DNA of 6,530 bases from Rubrobacter sp. (GCA_019247245.1 JAFAPF010000195.1:1-6530), one strand, 5' to 3'. Counted from the first letter of the stretch, positions 1-5,408 are shown. Numbers and translations are program-made. The notes: generated by a model not told the origin, from the letters alone.

Positions 1-539
1 ACCCTTCCCGTTCGGCCAGTTCGGCCTCGCGCTCCGTAGCGCGTTGACGCAGCCCAGCGTCAGGGGGCTAGACCAAAGGTGCCCGGATGCGGATTGCAGC
101 GGATACGCACACCCGGTAGCTGATCCGACTCCGCATACTCATTGCCATGAAGCCGCCAGTGGACGATGAACGGATCCGGGAACTCGTCGCGTAGGAAGCC
201 GAAGCCAGGTACTTCGATCGTATAACCCCACTGCTCCCACGGGTCGGCCTCGATATCCACTAGCTCTACCTCAAGTAGATCCCCCGGTTCCGCACCTTTT
301 ACGTAGACGGGCCCGGTCAGCGGATGCACGACGTTCAGGTTCAACTGCTCGACGTCTGCTTCCGTAGACTAGCTGTTCAGCTGGCCATCGAAAGCCTCGC
401 GTATTTCGAAAACGACGGTGTCACCCTGGTCAACCTCCAAGGCCGGCTCGACAGCTTCATGCCAGCGGTTGTGCCCCGTCCTGGGCTCCTGAGAAAGGGG
501 CTTGGACGGGTCGATGCTGATCACATGCTCTTGCGGCAT
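1..539 (-). pseudogene. Acetamidase/formamidase family gene, broken by a nonsense codon and a frameshift; partial at left edge
   Basis: Family members hydrolyse formamide or acetamide to ammonia and the acid in the cytoplasm. The ATG at 537-539 has an ideal ribosome binding site (AAGGAGG at 546-552, spacer 6). The first 56 codons give a family-like N-terminus with ISIDPSKP, HNRWH and DGQL. Codon 57 (369-371) is TAG, after which the same frame continues with family sequence: VHPLTGPVYV, then PGFGFLRDEFPDPF, HW and NPHPGTFGLAP. A TGA at 60-62 follows a run of five Gs on the plus strand (63-67). Dropping one base of that run restores a typical continuation, PDAGLRQRATEREAELAER, to the window edge. 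Two independent lesions in one gene argue for decay or, less likely, sequencing error. The rest of the gene lies outside the window. Family assignment is from recalled motifs; the lesions are read directly. Confidence 0.85.
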
Positions 540-578
540 CCCTTTCCTCCTTGCAGCCTGCGTCCCCTCTTCCCTTGT

Positions 579-659
579 GCTCTTATTATGCTAACTTAGC
601 ATCTCTCCCGCTAGTAGAACCTTGACTCACGCTGTTTTCGTAATTTGAAGCATAAGAGC
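579..659. repeat. 8-bp inverted repeat spanning the divergent spacer
   Basis: GCTCTTAT at 579-586 and ATAAGAGC at 652-659 are exact reverse complements. Read outward, each divergent strand carries a related element just before its gene: GCATAATAAGAGC on the minus strand (579-591) and GCATAAGAGC on the plus strand (650-659), differing by a 3-base insertion. This could be a pair of regulator sites or matched promoter elements. It could also be chance, given the short arms. Confidence 0.35.
588..602. promoter_or_regulatory. Perfect 15-bp palindrome, candidate operator of the broken formamidase gene
   Basis: ATGCTAACTTAGCAT has two perfect 7-bp arms around a single C. It lies about 50 bases upstream of the formamidase start and overlaps a possible minus-strand -10 hexamer, CATAAT (585-590), for which I see no convincing -35. 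A dimeric repressor site overlapping a promoter core is the natural reading. The plus-strand membrane gene begins about 136 bases away, so the site could also serve that gene. The regulator is not in the window. Confidence 0.45.
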
Positions 660-738
660 TAGGGGATGCGTTAGACTTCGTTTGGTGTCATTATTTGCTC
701 TAGAGAAGCTAAAGAAGCTCGAGCTAAGGGAAGGCTCT

Positions 739-1302
739 GTGTCGGTTTCAAATCTCATTCGATGGGGGGGTCTGGCTGCCATGACAGCCGGGGCACTGGT
801 CGTACTCGTCAACCTTATCAACCTGTTCATCATAGGTTTTAGCCCAGAAGCCGCTACCTGGTTTAACCTACTCGTTAGACCTGTAGTCGCACCCGTCGGC
901 GAGGCGTTGTTGTTGCTGGGGCTGGTTGGGCTGTATCTCCGCCAGCCAGAAGCTACAGGCGCCCTTGGTCTGATCGGCTCCTTATGTGCCTTTTTTGGCA
1001 CGGTACTGGCGCAGTCAGACTACGTCTGGGCCGGCTGGCTTGCTAACTTGGGCTTCGCTTTGTTTGGAGTGTCAATTTTACGAACACGAGCTTACTCGCG
1101 CGTGGCCGCCATACTCTTGATCATTAGTGCAGCGATCACCGGGATGATTAGTCCTCTCTTGGGCGGCAGAGCCCTTAGCATGCTAGTGTATATTGGAAGC
1201 GCAATCGCCAACCTCATCTTCAACATAGCCATAGCTTGGCTTGGCTTCAACCTGTTCACGAAAAGGGGCGACGTAGCCTACCGAACCTCACGAGAGCGCT
1301 AA
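739..1302 (+). CDS. Six-helix integral membrane protein of unknown function
   Basis: I do not recognise a named family. From the GTG at 739 the product has 187 residues. Hydrophobic segments lie at about residues 10-33, 47-67, 73-91, 98-114, 120-142 and 147-172, with short, partly charged loops and a basic tail ending in TSRER. The frame is open back to a TTG at 682, but those extra 19 residues are charged (LEKLKKLELRE) and have no good ribosome binding site. The GTG at 739 is preceded by AAGGGAAGG (726-734), so I chose it. The gene stands alone: a divergent pseudogene lies upstream, and a hairpin overlaps its stop codon. No catalytic or ligand motifs are visible. A sensor, small permease or structural membrane protein are all possible. 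Coding status is well supported by length and hydrophobic pattern. Confidence 0.8.
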   Translation: MSVSNLIRWGGLAAMTAGALVVLVNLINLFIIGFSPEAATWFNLLVRPVVAPVGEALLLLGLVGLYLRQPEATGALGLIGSLCAFFGTVLAQSDYVWAGWLANLGFALFGVSILRTRAYSRVAAILLIISAAITGMISPLLGGRALSMLVYIGSAIANLIFNIAIAWLGFNLFTKRGDVAYRTSRER

Positions 1303-1322
1303 GCTCTGAACACACGCTCTCG
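1291..1322 (+). terminator. Hairpin overlapping the stop codon of the membrane protein gene
   Basis: CGAGAGCG (1291-1298) and CGCTCTCG (1315-1322) are perfect 8-bp arms with a 16-base loop, and the TAA stop at 1300-1302 sits inside the loop. A competing shorter hairpin, AGAGC/GCTCT (1293-1297 with 1303-1307), uses the same left arm. No T-run follows at once; the nearest T tract begins at 1353. It may be a factor-assisted terminator or an mRNA-stabilising hairpin. Confidence 0.4.
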
Positions 1323-1328
1323 ATTGAA

Positions 1329-1346
1329 CGCTTCACACGCTTCACA
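1329..1346. repeat. Tandem duplication of a 9-bp unit
   Basis: CGCTTCACA occurs twice back to back without mismatch, directly after the hairpin and just before the AT-rich tract. It may be a slippage product or a pair of protein half-sites on one face of the helix. Spacing of 9 is close to, but not exactly, one helical turn. Confidence 0.5.
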
Positions 1347-1390
1347 AAATAGTTTTTTTGAAAACAATTTTTAAAAACATTTTAAAATAT
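1347..1390 (+). promoter_or_regulatory. AT-rich promoter candidate upstream of the secreted peptide gene
   Basis: This stretch is almost entirely A and T, unlike its surroundings. It carries successive A- and T-tracts likely to bend DNA. TTGAAA (1358-1363) fits a sigma-A type -35, with TTTAAA (1381-1386, spacer 17) or TAAAAT (1383-1388, spacer 19) as the -10. Transcription would start near 1395, giving a leader of about 100 bases before the GTG at 1498. A second, weaker -10-like hexamer, TAGAAT, lies at 1437-1442. Hexamers are easy to find in AT-rich DNA, so the exact assignment is uncertain. Confidence 0.35.
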
Positions 1391-1443
1391 GTTCGCAAAC
1401 CATCCACCGAGGGGTTCTTTTACGTAAGTCATTAGATAGAATC

Positions 1444-1466
1444 TAGGTTAGTAGCGAAATAACCTA
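1444..1466 (+). promoter_or_regulatory. Inverted repeat in the leader of the secreted peptide gene
   Basis: TAGGTTA (1444-1450) and TAACCTA (1460-1466) are perfect 7-bp arms with a 9-base spacer. The element ends 17 bases before the ribosome binding site. It could be an operator for a dimeric regulator or a hairpin in the mRNA leader. No known riboswitch fold is recognisable. Confidence 0.4.
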
Positions 1467-1497
1467 CCGGCACTTACCTAAGGAAGGAGGGTGTGCA

Positions 1498-1635
1498 GTG
1501 AGATTCAGCAGGTCGGTTCTTATAGTGGCTACTATGATGGTGCTGTTGATGGCAACTGCCGCCCCCACTATGGCGCAAGAACAATGTGGGTGGATCTGGA
1601 GCCAATGGAACCCGGGGTTGCTCGTCTGCTCATAG
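1498..1635 (+). CDS. Small secreted peptide, Trp-rich with two cysteines
   Basis: This is a 45-codon gene starting at GTG 1498 and ending at TAG 1633. AAGGAGG at 1484-1490 with a 7-base spacer is among the best ribosome binding sites in the window, which is the main reason to believe it. Residues 1-26 form a classic signal peptide: MRFSR basic start, a hydrophobic core VLIVATMMVLLMATAA, and a PTMA cleavage site. The predicted mature peptide has 19 residues, starts QEQCGWIWSQW and ends LLVCS. It holds three tryptophans and cysteines at 30 and 44, which could form one disulphide loop. I do not recognise the family. It may be a signalling or antimicrobial peptide, a small envelope protein, or a sensor-linked peptide. 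No processing or export genes specific to it are visible. It stands between the membrane protein gene and the sigma factor and has its own leader and hairpins. Confidence 0.7.
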   Translation: MRFSRSVLIVATMMVLLMATAAPTMAQEQCGWIWSQWNPGLLVCS

Positions 1636-1636
1636 A

Positions 1637-1664
1637 GCGCTAACCTCCGTACGCCCCTTAGCGC
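1637..1664 (+). terminator. Hairpin directly after the secreted peptide gene
   Basis: GCGCTAA (1637-1643) and TTAGCGC (1658-1664) are perfect 7-bp arms with a 14-base loop, beginning two bases after the stop codon. No T-run follows it, so it may act together with the hairpin at 1669-1690. Confidence 0.35.
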
Positions 1665-1668
1665 AAGC

Positions 1669-1696
1669 TCCTAGATGGTTACATCTAGGGTCTTTG
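1669..1696 (+). terminator. Probable intrinsic terminator of the secreted peptide gene
   Basis: CCTAGATG (1670-1677) pairs with CATCTAGG (1682-1689) around a four-base loop. A further U-G pair (1669 with 1690) extends the stem to nine. The sequence TCTTTG follows, a short T-rich tail. A tight stem with small loop and T-rich tail, 34 bases after the stop codon, fits a rho-independent terminator, though the tail is weak. Confidence 0.5.
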
Positions 1697-1925
1697 TAGT
1701 AAAGGCTGGGCTCCCTGTAGTGGCTAATACTGAATTCAAGGCACGAGTCATCCACGAGAATAGCTCAGAGCGTATATAGAGATAAGTATGAAGACACAAA
1801 GCACATGTGAGGCTCGTCAAGACAGGCGAAGCCCTAAGCAAGATGGCGCTCGACGGGTTATCCTTGTTGGTGTTAGGCCGCAGGTTGAACCGCACCATTT
1901 CGGGGGCGATTCGGGAGGGTTCGGG
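1691..1925. other. Spacer and leader before the sigma factor gene
   Basis: The frame of the sigma factor is open upstream to an ATG at 1788. The encoded 46-residue extension is arginine- and glycine-rich, unlike any sigma region, and lacks a good ribosome binding site, so I treat this as non-coding leader. No convincing -35/-10 pair or ECF-type promoter stands out. TATATAGA near 1773 is a possible -10 region without a matching -35. Confidence 0.4.
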
Positions 1926-2525
1926 TTGGAAGGCGCCACGGACGAGGTTTTGATACAGCGGGTAGCCGAGTCCGATGATAGACGGGCATTCTCCGAGCTG
2001 TATGACCGCTACGGCAACCTCGTCTATAACGCGGGAATGCGACACCTCAGGGATCGCACCCTCGCCGAGGACCTCGTACAGGATGTGTTCGTCTCGGTGT
2101 GGCGCAACGCAGCAAGCTTTGACCCTTCAAAGGCCGGTTTTTCCACCTGGGTGTATCGCATAGCCCGCAATAGGGCTACCGATTTGGGACGCCGCAGGAG
2201 CGCGAGGGCTAGAACGGTCTCTCCTCCGCAGGGCGAAGACGCGCTGCCTGAACCCGACGAAGTAGATGAGATCTTGAGAACCTTTGACGTTATGGGCGCG
2301 CTCTCGGAGGTCTCTGAAGCTCACCGCGAGGTGCTAGCGCTTGCCTACTTTGGGGGTCTTTCACAACGAGAGATATCACGTCGGACAGGTATACCTTTAG
2401 GGACTGTAAAGAGCCGGACTACAGCAGCTTTGCGCGCGTTACGTGAATTGATGGTTGATGCAGAGAAGTCGAGTGATTTCCGCGAGGACGTCCCTAAGGA
2501 TCGGGGGGAGCAAGAAGATGGATAA
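1926..2525 (+). CDS. ECF-family RNA polymerase sigma factor (SigK/RskA-type partner)
   Basis: The product directs RNA polymerase to stress-type promoters once freed from its anti-sigma factor. I start it at TTG 1926, preceded by GGGAGGG (1913-1919, spacer 6), giving 199 residues, usual for the family; an ATG at 1788 is in frame but poorly supported. Region 2 spans about residues 7-92 and includes AFSELYDRYG, AEDLVQDVFVSVWR and GFSTWVYRIARNRATDLGRRR. An acidic, proline-containing linker covers about 100-118. Region 4 lies at about 125-176 with the helix-turn-helix LSQREISRRTGIPLGTVKSR. No extra C-terminal SnoaL-like domain is present. The 3' end overlaps the anti-sigma gene by 8 bases, so the two are translationally coupled. 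Many such sigma factors activate their own operon, but I cannot identify the promoter here. Confidence 0.93.
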   Translation: MEGATDEVLIQRVAESDDRRAFSELYDRYGNLVYNAGMRHLRDRTLAEDLVQDVFVSVWRNAASFDPSKAGFSTWVYRIARNRATDLGRRRSARARTVSPPQGEDALPEPDEVDEILRTFDVMGALSEVSEAHREVLALAYFGGLSQREISRRTGIPLGTVKSRTTAALRALRELMVDAEKSSDFREDVPKDRGEQEDG

Positions 2526-3267
2526 GCGCGGCTTGGGTCCGGACGGACATCTTCCCGAGGATCATTCGTGGGCGTGGGAGCTTCTCGGGCCGTACGTTCT
2601 GGGGGGCCTGGACTTGGAGGAAGAGAAGAGAGTAGGGTGGCATATCGCCTGGTGCGCTGCCTGCCAAGAAGAGGAGCGTGGGCTCCGCGAGACCCACGAG
2701 CGACTCAGCGCCGCTTCCATCGCCGCGGCCTCTGCACCCTCGTACCTCAAAGCACACGTCTTCTCCGCACTTCCCGCTCGCGACGGAAGCGAGACGCCGT
2801 CTGAAGTGCGACGGGCATCTTTCCGGTTCACGTGGCGGGTAGGCCGGATGATGATGGTGGCCGCGATGGTATTTCTCATGGTCGCCCTGCCAGCGATGGC
2901 GTTCTCGTCGGGTCTTCTCGATCAGGGGACAACGGTGGCTCTTAAGCCGACAGAGCTGGCATCCGGAGCGGGCGGCGGAGTCGACGTGCAAGGGTCTGGT
3001 CGTAATGTCCAGGCCAACCTGGACGTCTGGGGCCTCCCCCCAACTGGGCAAGACGAGTACTATGAGCTGTGGTTTAGCAACGATGGGAAGCGTGTCAGCG
3101 CCGGCACCTTCAAGGTCGACCCCAAAGGACAGGCTAAGCTATACGGAAACGTGCCAGAACTGCCCAGCAGCTATAAACACGTTGACGTAACTCTAGAGAA
3201 GCCATCCGAGGAGCCAGGCTCCAGCTCCGCAAAAGCGATGCTGAACGGAGATCTGTCGCAATCCTGA
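2518..3267 (+). CDS. RskA-type transmembrane anti-sigma factor with zinc-binding ZAS domain
   Basis: The protein holds the upstream sigma factor inactive at the membrane and releases it after regulated cleavage; that mechanism is family knowledge. It has 249 residues from ATG 2518, with GGGGAG at 2505-2510 as ribosome binding site. The N-terminal cytoplasmic part carries the zinc-binding anti-sigma motif H42-x3-C46-x2-C49 (HIAWCAAC). A single membrane helix lies at about 110-130 (MMMVAAMVFLMVALPAMAFS). The extracytoplasmic RskA domain at about 135-245 shows the hallmark YYELWFSNDGKRVSAGTF followed by VDVTLEKP. Order and topology match anti-sigma-K factors. It overlaps the sigma gene by 8 bases, implying coupled translation in equal amounts. 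All expected key residues are present, so the pair should be functional. The signal it senses is not evident from the sequence. Confidence 0.92.
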   Translation: MDKRGLGPDGHLPEDHSWAWELLGPYVLGGLDLEEEKRVGWHIAWCAACQEEERGLRETHERLSAASIAAASAPSYLKAHVFSALPARDGSETPSEVRRASFRFTWRVGRMMMVAAMVFLMVALPAMAFSSGLLDQGTTVALKPTELASGAGGGVDVQGSGRNVQANLDVWGLPPTGQDEYYELWFSNDGKRVSAGTFKVDPKGQAKLYGNVPELPSSYKHVDVTLEKPSEEPGSSSAKAMLNGDLSQS

Positions 3268-3280
3268 TCAAGCAATATCA

Positions 3281-3299
3281 TTCCACCACAGGAGTGGAA
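3281..3299 (+). terminator. Weak hairpin between the convergent anti-sigma and cyclase-like genes
   Basis: TTCCAC (3281-3286) and GTGGAA (3294-3299) form a 6-bp stem with a 7-base loop, 13 bases after the anti-sigma stop codon. No T-run follows on either strand, so termination here is uncertain. Confidence 0.3.
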
Positions 3300-3342
3300 A
3301 AGTGGCAGCCCGCTAGCAGACGCAAGCTCTCTTTGATCGATT

Positions 3343-3969
3343 TCACCGTTTAGCTTCGGTTTCTTCCGCACGCCGCCTATAGACCATCACGAGGTAGAGC
3401 AGGTCGAACGTCAGGATGGCGACGTAGAGGAAGGGCAGCAGGATCGAGCCCTCAGAAACGGAAGCGTACAGGTAGAAGGCTAACGAAGCCAGGGCGGTGC
3501 CGAGCATCTTGGAAAAAGCAATCGAGACCGACTGCCCACGCAGCGATCTCCTCGCGTAGAGCATCGCTATAAAGAGCACCGACATGAGCAGGTTCCCCCC
3601 GAAGGCCGAGTAAGCTCCATCCCAGTCCTCGAACTCGTATGTCATAAACAAGACGCTACAGAAGCTGGTCGCCAGTGCCAGCCCGGACATCGCGTAGAAC
3701 GCGCCCTTCGAGAGGTCGGCGAACTCCGGCGGGCCATAACTCAATAGCTGGAACACGATGATCAGGTCCAAAAAGAACCAGATGATGTTGACGGGGCGCT
3801 GAACGGGACCATGCGGGTGGATGAAGGAGAATATAAATTCCCAGGAGACGTTCGCACACAACGCGACGAGCGGCATCCCATAGGTTCCGTCCAGAAAGCC
3901 TCGCCGGATCATCAGAACGTACGTAAGCGCCCAAAAACCGCCGGCAGCGAGCATAAGCGCGTCGAACAT
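3343..3969 (-). CDS. Seven-helix membrane protein resembling transmembrane terpene cyclases (Pyr4/DmtA type)
   Basis: The 208-residue product has about seven hydrophobic helices (roughly 4-21, 30-50, 58-78, 88-108, 122-139, 153-170 and 177-197) and a basic tail. Helix 2 contains the motif GMPLVALCANVSWEFIFSF with a buried E44. The last helix contains an acidic D189 (LTFDLLYLVMVYRRR). Fungal Pyr4-type cyclases use one buried Glu early (E63 in Pyr4) and one Asp in the final helix (D218) for proton-driven cyclisation of epoxidised or unsaturated prenyl chains. The placement and the WEF motif match, and bacterial examples such as DmtA exist; this is recalled, not searched. The ATG at 3967-3969 has AAGGA 11 bases upstream. 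No prenyltransferase or epoxidase is nearby, so substrate and pathway are unknown. It converges on the anti-sigma gene and lies 103 bases downstream of the kinase gene on the same strand. Confidence 0.72.
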   Translation of the reverse strand: MFDALMLAAGGFWALTYVLMIRRGFLDGTYGMPLVALCANVSWEFIFSFIHPHGPVQRPVNIIWFFLDLIIVFQLLSYGPPEFADLSKGAFYAMSGLALATSFCSVLFMTYEFEDWDGAYSAFGGNLLMSVLFIAMLYARRSLRGQSVSIAFSKMLGTALASLAFYLYASVSEGSILLPFLYVAILTFDLLYLVMVYRRRAEETEAKR

Positions 3970-4020
3970 TCTCTTTGGTTTCCTTAGCGGAGGCTAGCCA
4001 GTTTGAAGCTCAAAATATCC

Positions 4021-4040
4021 CTCACCTCGCTTCGTGAGCG
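4021..4040 (-). terminator. Weak hairpin between the kinase gene and the cyclase-like gene
   Basis: CTCAC (4021-4025) and GTGAG (4034-4038) form a 5-bp stem. An overlapping alternative, CGCT/AGCG (4028-4031 with 4037-4040), is possible. On the minus strand the stem is followed by GGATATTTTG, a partly T-rich tail. It may terminate or attenuate transcription from the kinase gene before the cyclase-like gene. The 103-base gap otherwise shows no clear promoter. Confidence 0.25.
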
Positions 4041-4072
4041 TTCGTCCGCAGACTAAAGATCTCGAAGGCATT

Positions 4073-4933
4073 TTAGAAATCGAACCGGTGCAGGACGCCC
4101 CTCACGGCATCCAGGTAGCTTCCTCCGAAGAAGTACACGTGGACAAGGAGAGGGTAAAGGTTGTAGAGGTCACGGCGTCTCTTGAAGAAGCCGGTTCTAA
4201 TGCCCCGAATCTCCTTATAACGCTCGAAGAAAGGTTTGCCAAAGGAGTTAAAGAGGCTTATGAAGGCCAACTCTATTTCGTGGTCGGCGTAGTAGATGGC
4301 TGGGTCCAAGAAGGCTGTGATCCTATCCCCCTTTGCTAATACGTTACCGCTCCACACATCGCCGTGGACGAGCGATGGCCTCTCTGGCTCCTCGACTAAC
4401 TCGTCGAGCTTTGCGGCCAGTCGTTCTATTCTCCTTAGATCTTCCGATGGCAACCGAGCCGCATCGAAAGCGACTCCCGCCAAGTAAAGGAGGCGCTGGT
4501 CCCGGAAGAATTCGACCCAACTCTTTGTAGGGGGATTAGGCTGCTCGAGGCTCCCTATGAGGGTGTCGCGCTCGTGACCGTAGGCATCTGCCGTAAGCCC
4601 ATGCAGCTCTGCCAGAAGTTCGGCAGCGTGACGCTGAGCCTCGCCAGAGAACCTGTTGTCTCCTTCGACGAATTGCATGAGCAGGAGCGTCTCCGAGCCG
4701 TAAAAGACCTCAGGTACGGGGATGCCACTGCGCTCTCGCAAGTAGCGGAGCATGTAGGCCTCACGGTCTAGATGCGACTCGCTCTCACGGTCGACCTTCG
4801 CCACCAGCTTCGCGCCGCCTTCGAGTTCAACCTTATAGACTTCACCTATGCAACCGCCACCCATCGATCGCGCACTCAAGAGTCGCTCGCCAAGCGCCGC
4901 CTCCACGCCCTCGGCTAGGATCTTCTCAGACAC
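4073..4933 (-). CDS. Fructosamine-3-kinase family protein (probable ribulosamine/erythrulosamine 3-kinase)
   Basis: Enzymes of this family phosphorylate ketoamine adducts on proteins so that the sugar detaches. Bacterial members mostly favour ribulosamines and erythrulosamines. The 286-residue length is standard. Visible features are a glycine-rich nucleotide loop GGGCIGEVYKV (25-35), the conserved lysine K46 (LVAKVD), a likely helix Glu at 58, the catalytic loop LVHGDVWSGNVL (188-199) with D192 and N197, and the metal-binding DPA at 210-212. These belong to the aminoglycoside-phosphotransferase/FN3K kinase fold. The GTG start (4931-4933) lies inside the end of the phosphatase gene, an 8-base overlap that implies translational coupling. 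Its own ribosome binding site is weak, which fits coupling. An aminoglycoside or choline kinase is less likely, given the WSGN motif and the phosphatase partner. Confidence 0.88.
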   Translation of the reverse strand: MSEKILAEGVEAALGERLLSARSMGGGCIGEVYKVELEGGAKLVAKVDRESESHLDREAYMLRYLRERSGIPVPEVFYGSETLLLMQFVEGDNRFSGEAQRHAAELLAELHGLTADAYGHERDTLIGSLEQPNPPTKSWVEFFRDQRLLYLAGVAFDAARLPSEDLRRIERLAAKLDELVEEPERPSLVHGDVWSGNVLAKGDRITAFLDPAIYYADHEIELAFISLFNSFGKPFFERYKEIRGIRTGFFKRRRDLYNLYPLLVHVYFFGGSYLDAVRGVLHRFDF

Positions 4934-5408
4934 GGCTCGTCAGATGCTTCTTCTTGATTTCCTTTAGGAGTCCCTTCGACGCTGCCTCAACCAGGTCTAT
5001 GACGTGCTCGAAGCCCTCTGGGCCACCGTAAAATGGATCCGGCACCTCAGCCTCGATGTGGTTTGGCGCGTAGTCGAGGAAGGGACGGACCACAGCGTTC
5101 GCGCTGCGGCAGAGAGCAGAGATTGACCGGTAATTCTCCTCGTCCATGGTCAGTACGTAGTCGAACTCCTCGCAGTCCTCCGGTCCGATCCGACGTGCGC
5201 GTTGGGAGCTAAGATTCAAGCCTCGCCGCCTCGCGCTCTCTTGGGCCCGCGGGTCCGGGGTTTGTCCTATGTGGTAGGAGTGCGTTCCAGCGGAGTCGAC
5301 GTAGATGTTCTCCTCAAGTCCCTCGCGCCTCACAAGATCTTCGAAGACGCCTTGGGCAAGTGGAGAGCGGCATATATTGCCCATGCAGACGAATAAGACG
5401 CGAATCAT
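4926..5408 (-). CDS. Low-molecular-weight protein tyrosine phosphatase family protein
   Basis: The 160-residue product has the family signature at its start: VCMGNICRSP, with nucleophile C8, R14 and S15 of the C-x5-R-S loop. The general acid D124 lies in VPDPFYGG near the C-terminus. Helical and strand segments between them (YVDSAGT, FDYVLTMDEENY) are typical. All catalytic residues are present. Members dephosphorylate phosphotyrosine, but some bacterial members found next to fructosamine kinases act on ribulosamine or erythrulosamine phosphates, making kinase substrates from adducts of ribose 5-phosphate or erythrose 4-phosphate. The 8-base overlap with the kinase gene favours that role, with arsenate reductase a remote alternative. 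The ATG at 5406-5408 has no ribosome binding site (ACACTCA precedes it), suggesting a leaderless transcript. Confidence 0.93.
   Translation of the reverse strand: MIRVLFVCMGNICRSPLAQGVFEDLVRREGLEENIYVDSAGTHSYHIGQTPDPRAQESARRRGLNLSSQRARRIGPEDCEEFDYVLTMDEENYRSISALCRSANAVVRPFLDYAPNHIEAEVPDPFYGGPEGFEHVIDLVEAASKGLLKEIKKKHLTSRV

Noticed and set aside
324..599. 91-codon plus-strand open frame opposite the formamidase N-terminus
   Set aside because: It is the shadow of the antisense formamidase frame, which has the ribosome binding site and family motifs.
627..1001. 124-codon minus-strand frame opposite the membrane protein
   Set aside because: Low-complexity, serine- and arginine-rich product with no motif; the plus strand carries a clear membrane protein.
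1671..2045. 124-codon minus-strand frame across the sigma leader
   Set aside because: Overlaps the start of the well-supported sigma gene and has no family features or ribosome binding site.
2494..3051. 185-codon minus-strand frame opposite the anti-sigma gene
   Set aside because: Shadow in GC-rich coding DNA; the plus strand has the zinc motif, membrane helix and RskA domain.
4034..4339. 101-codon plus-strand frame opposite the kinase C-terminus
   Set aside because: Antisense shadow; it covers the conserved end of the kinase gene.
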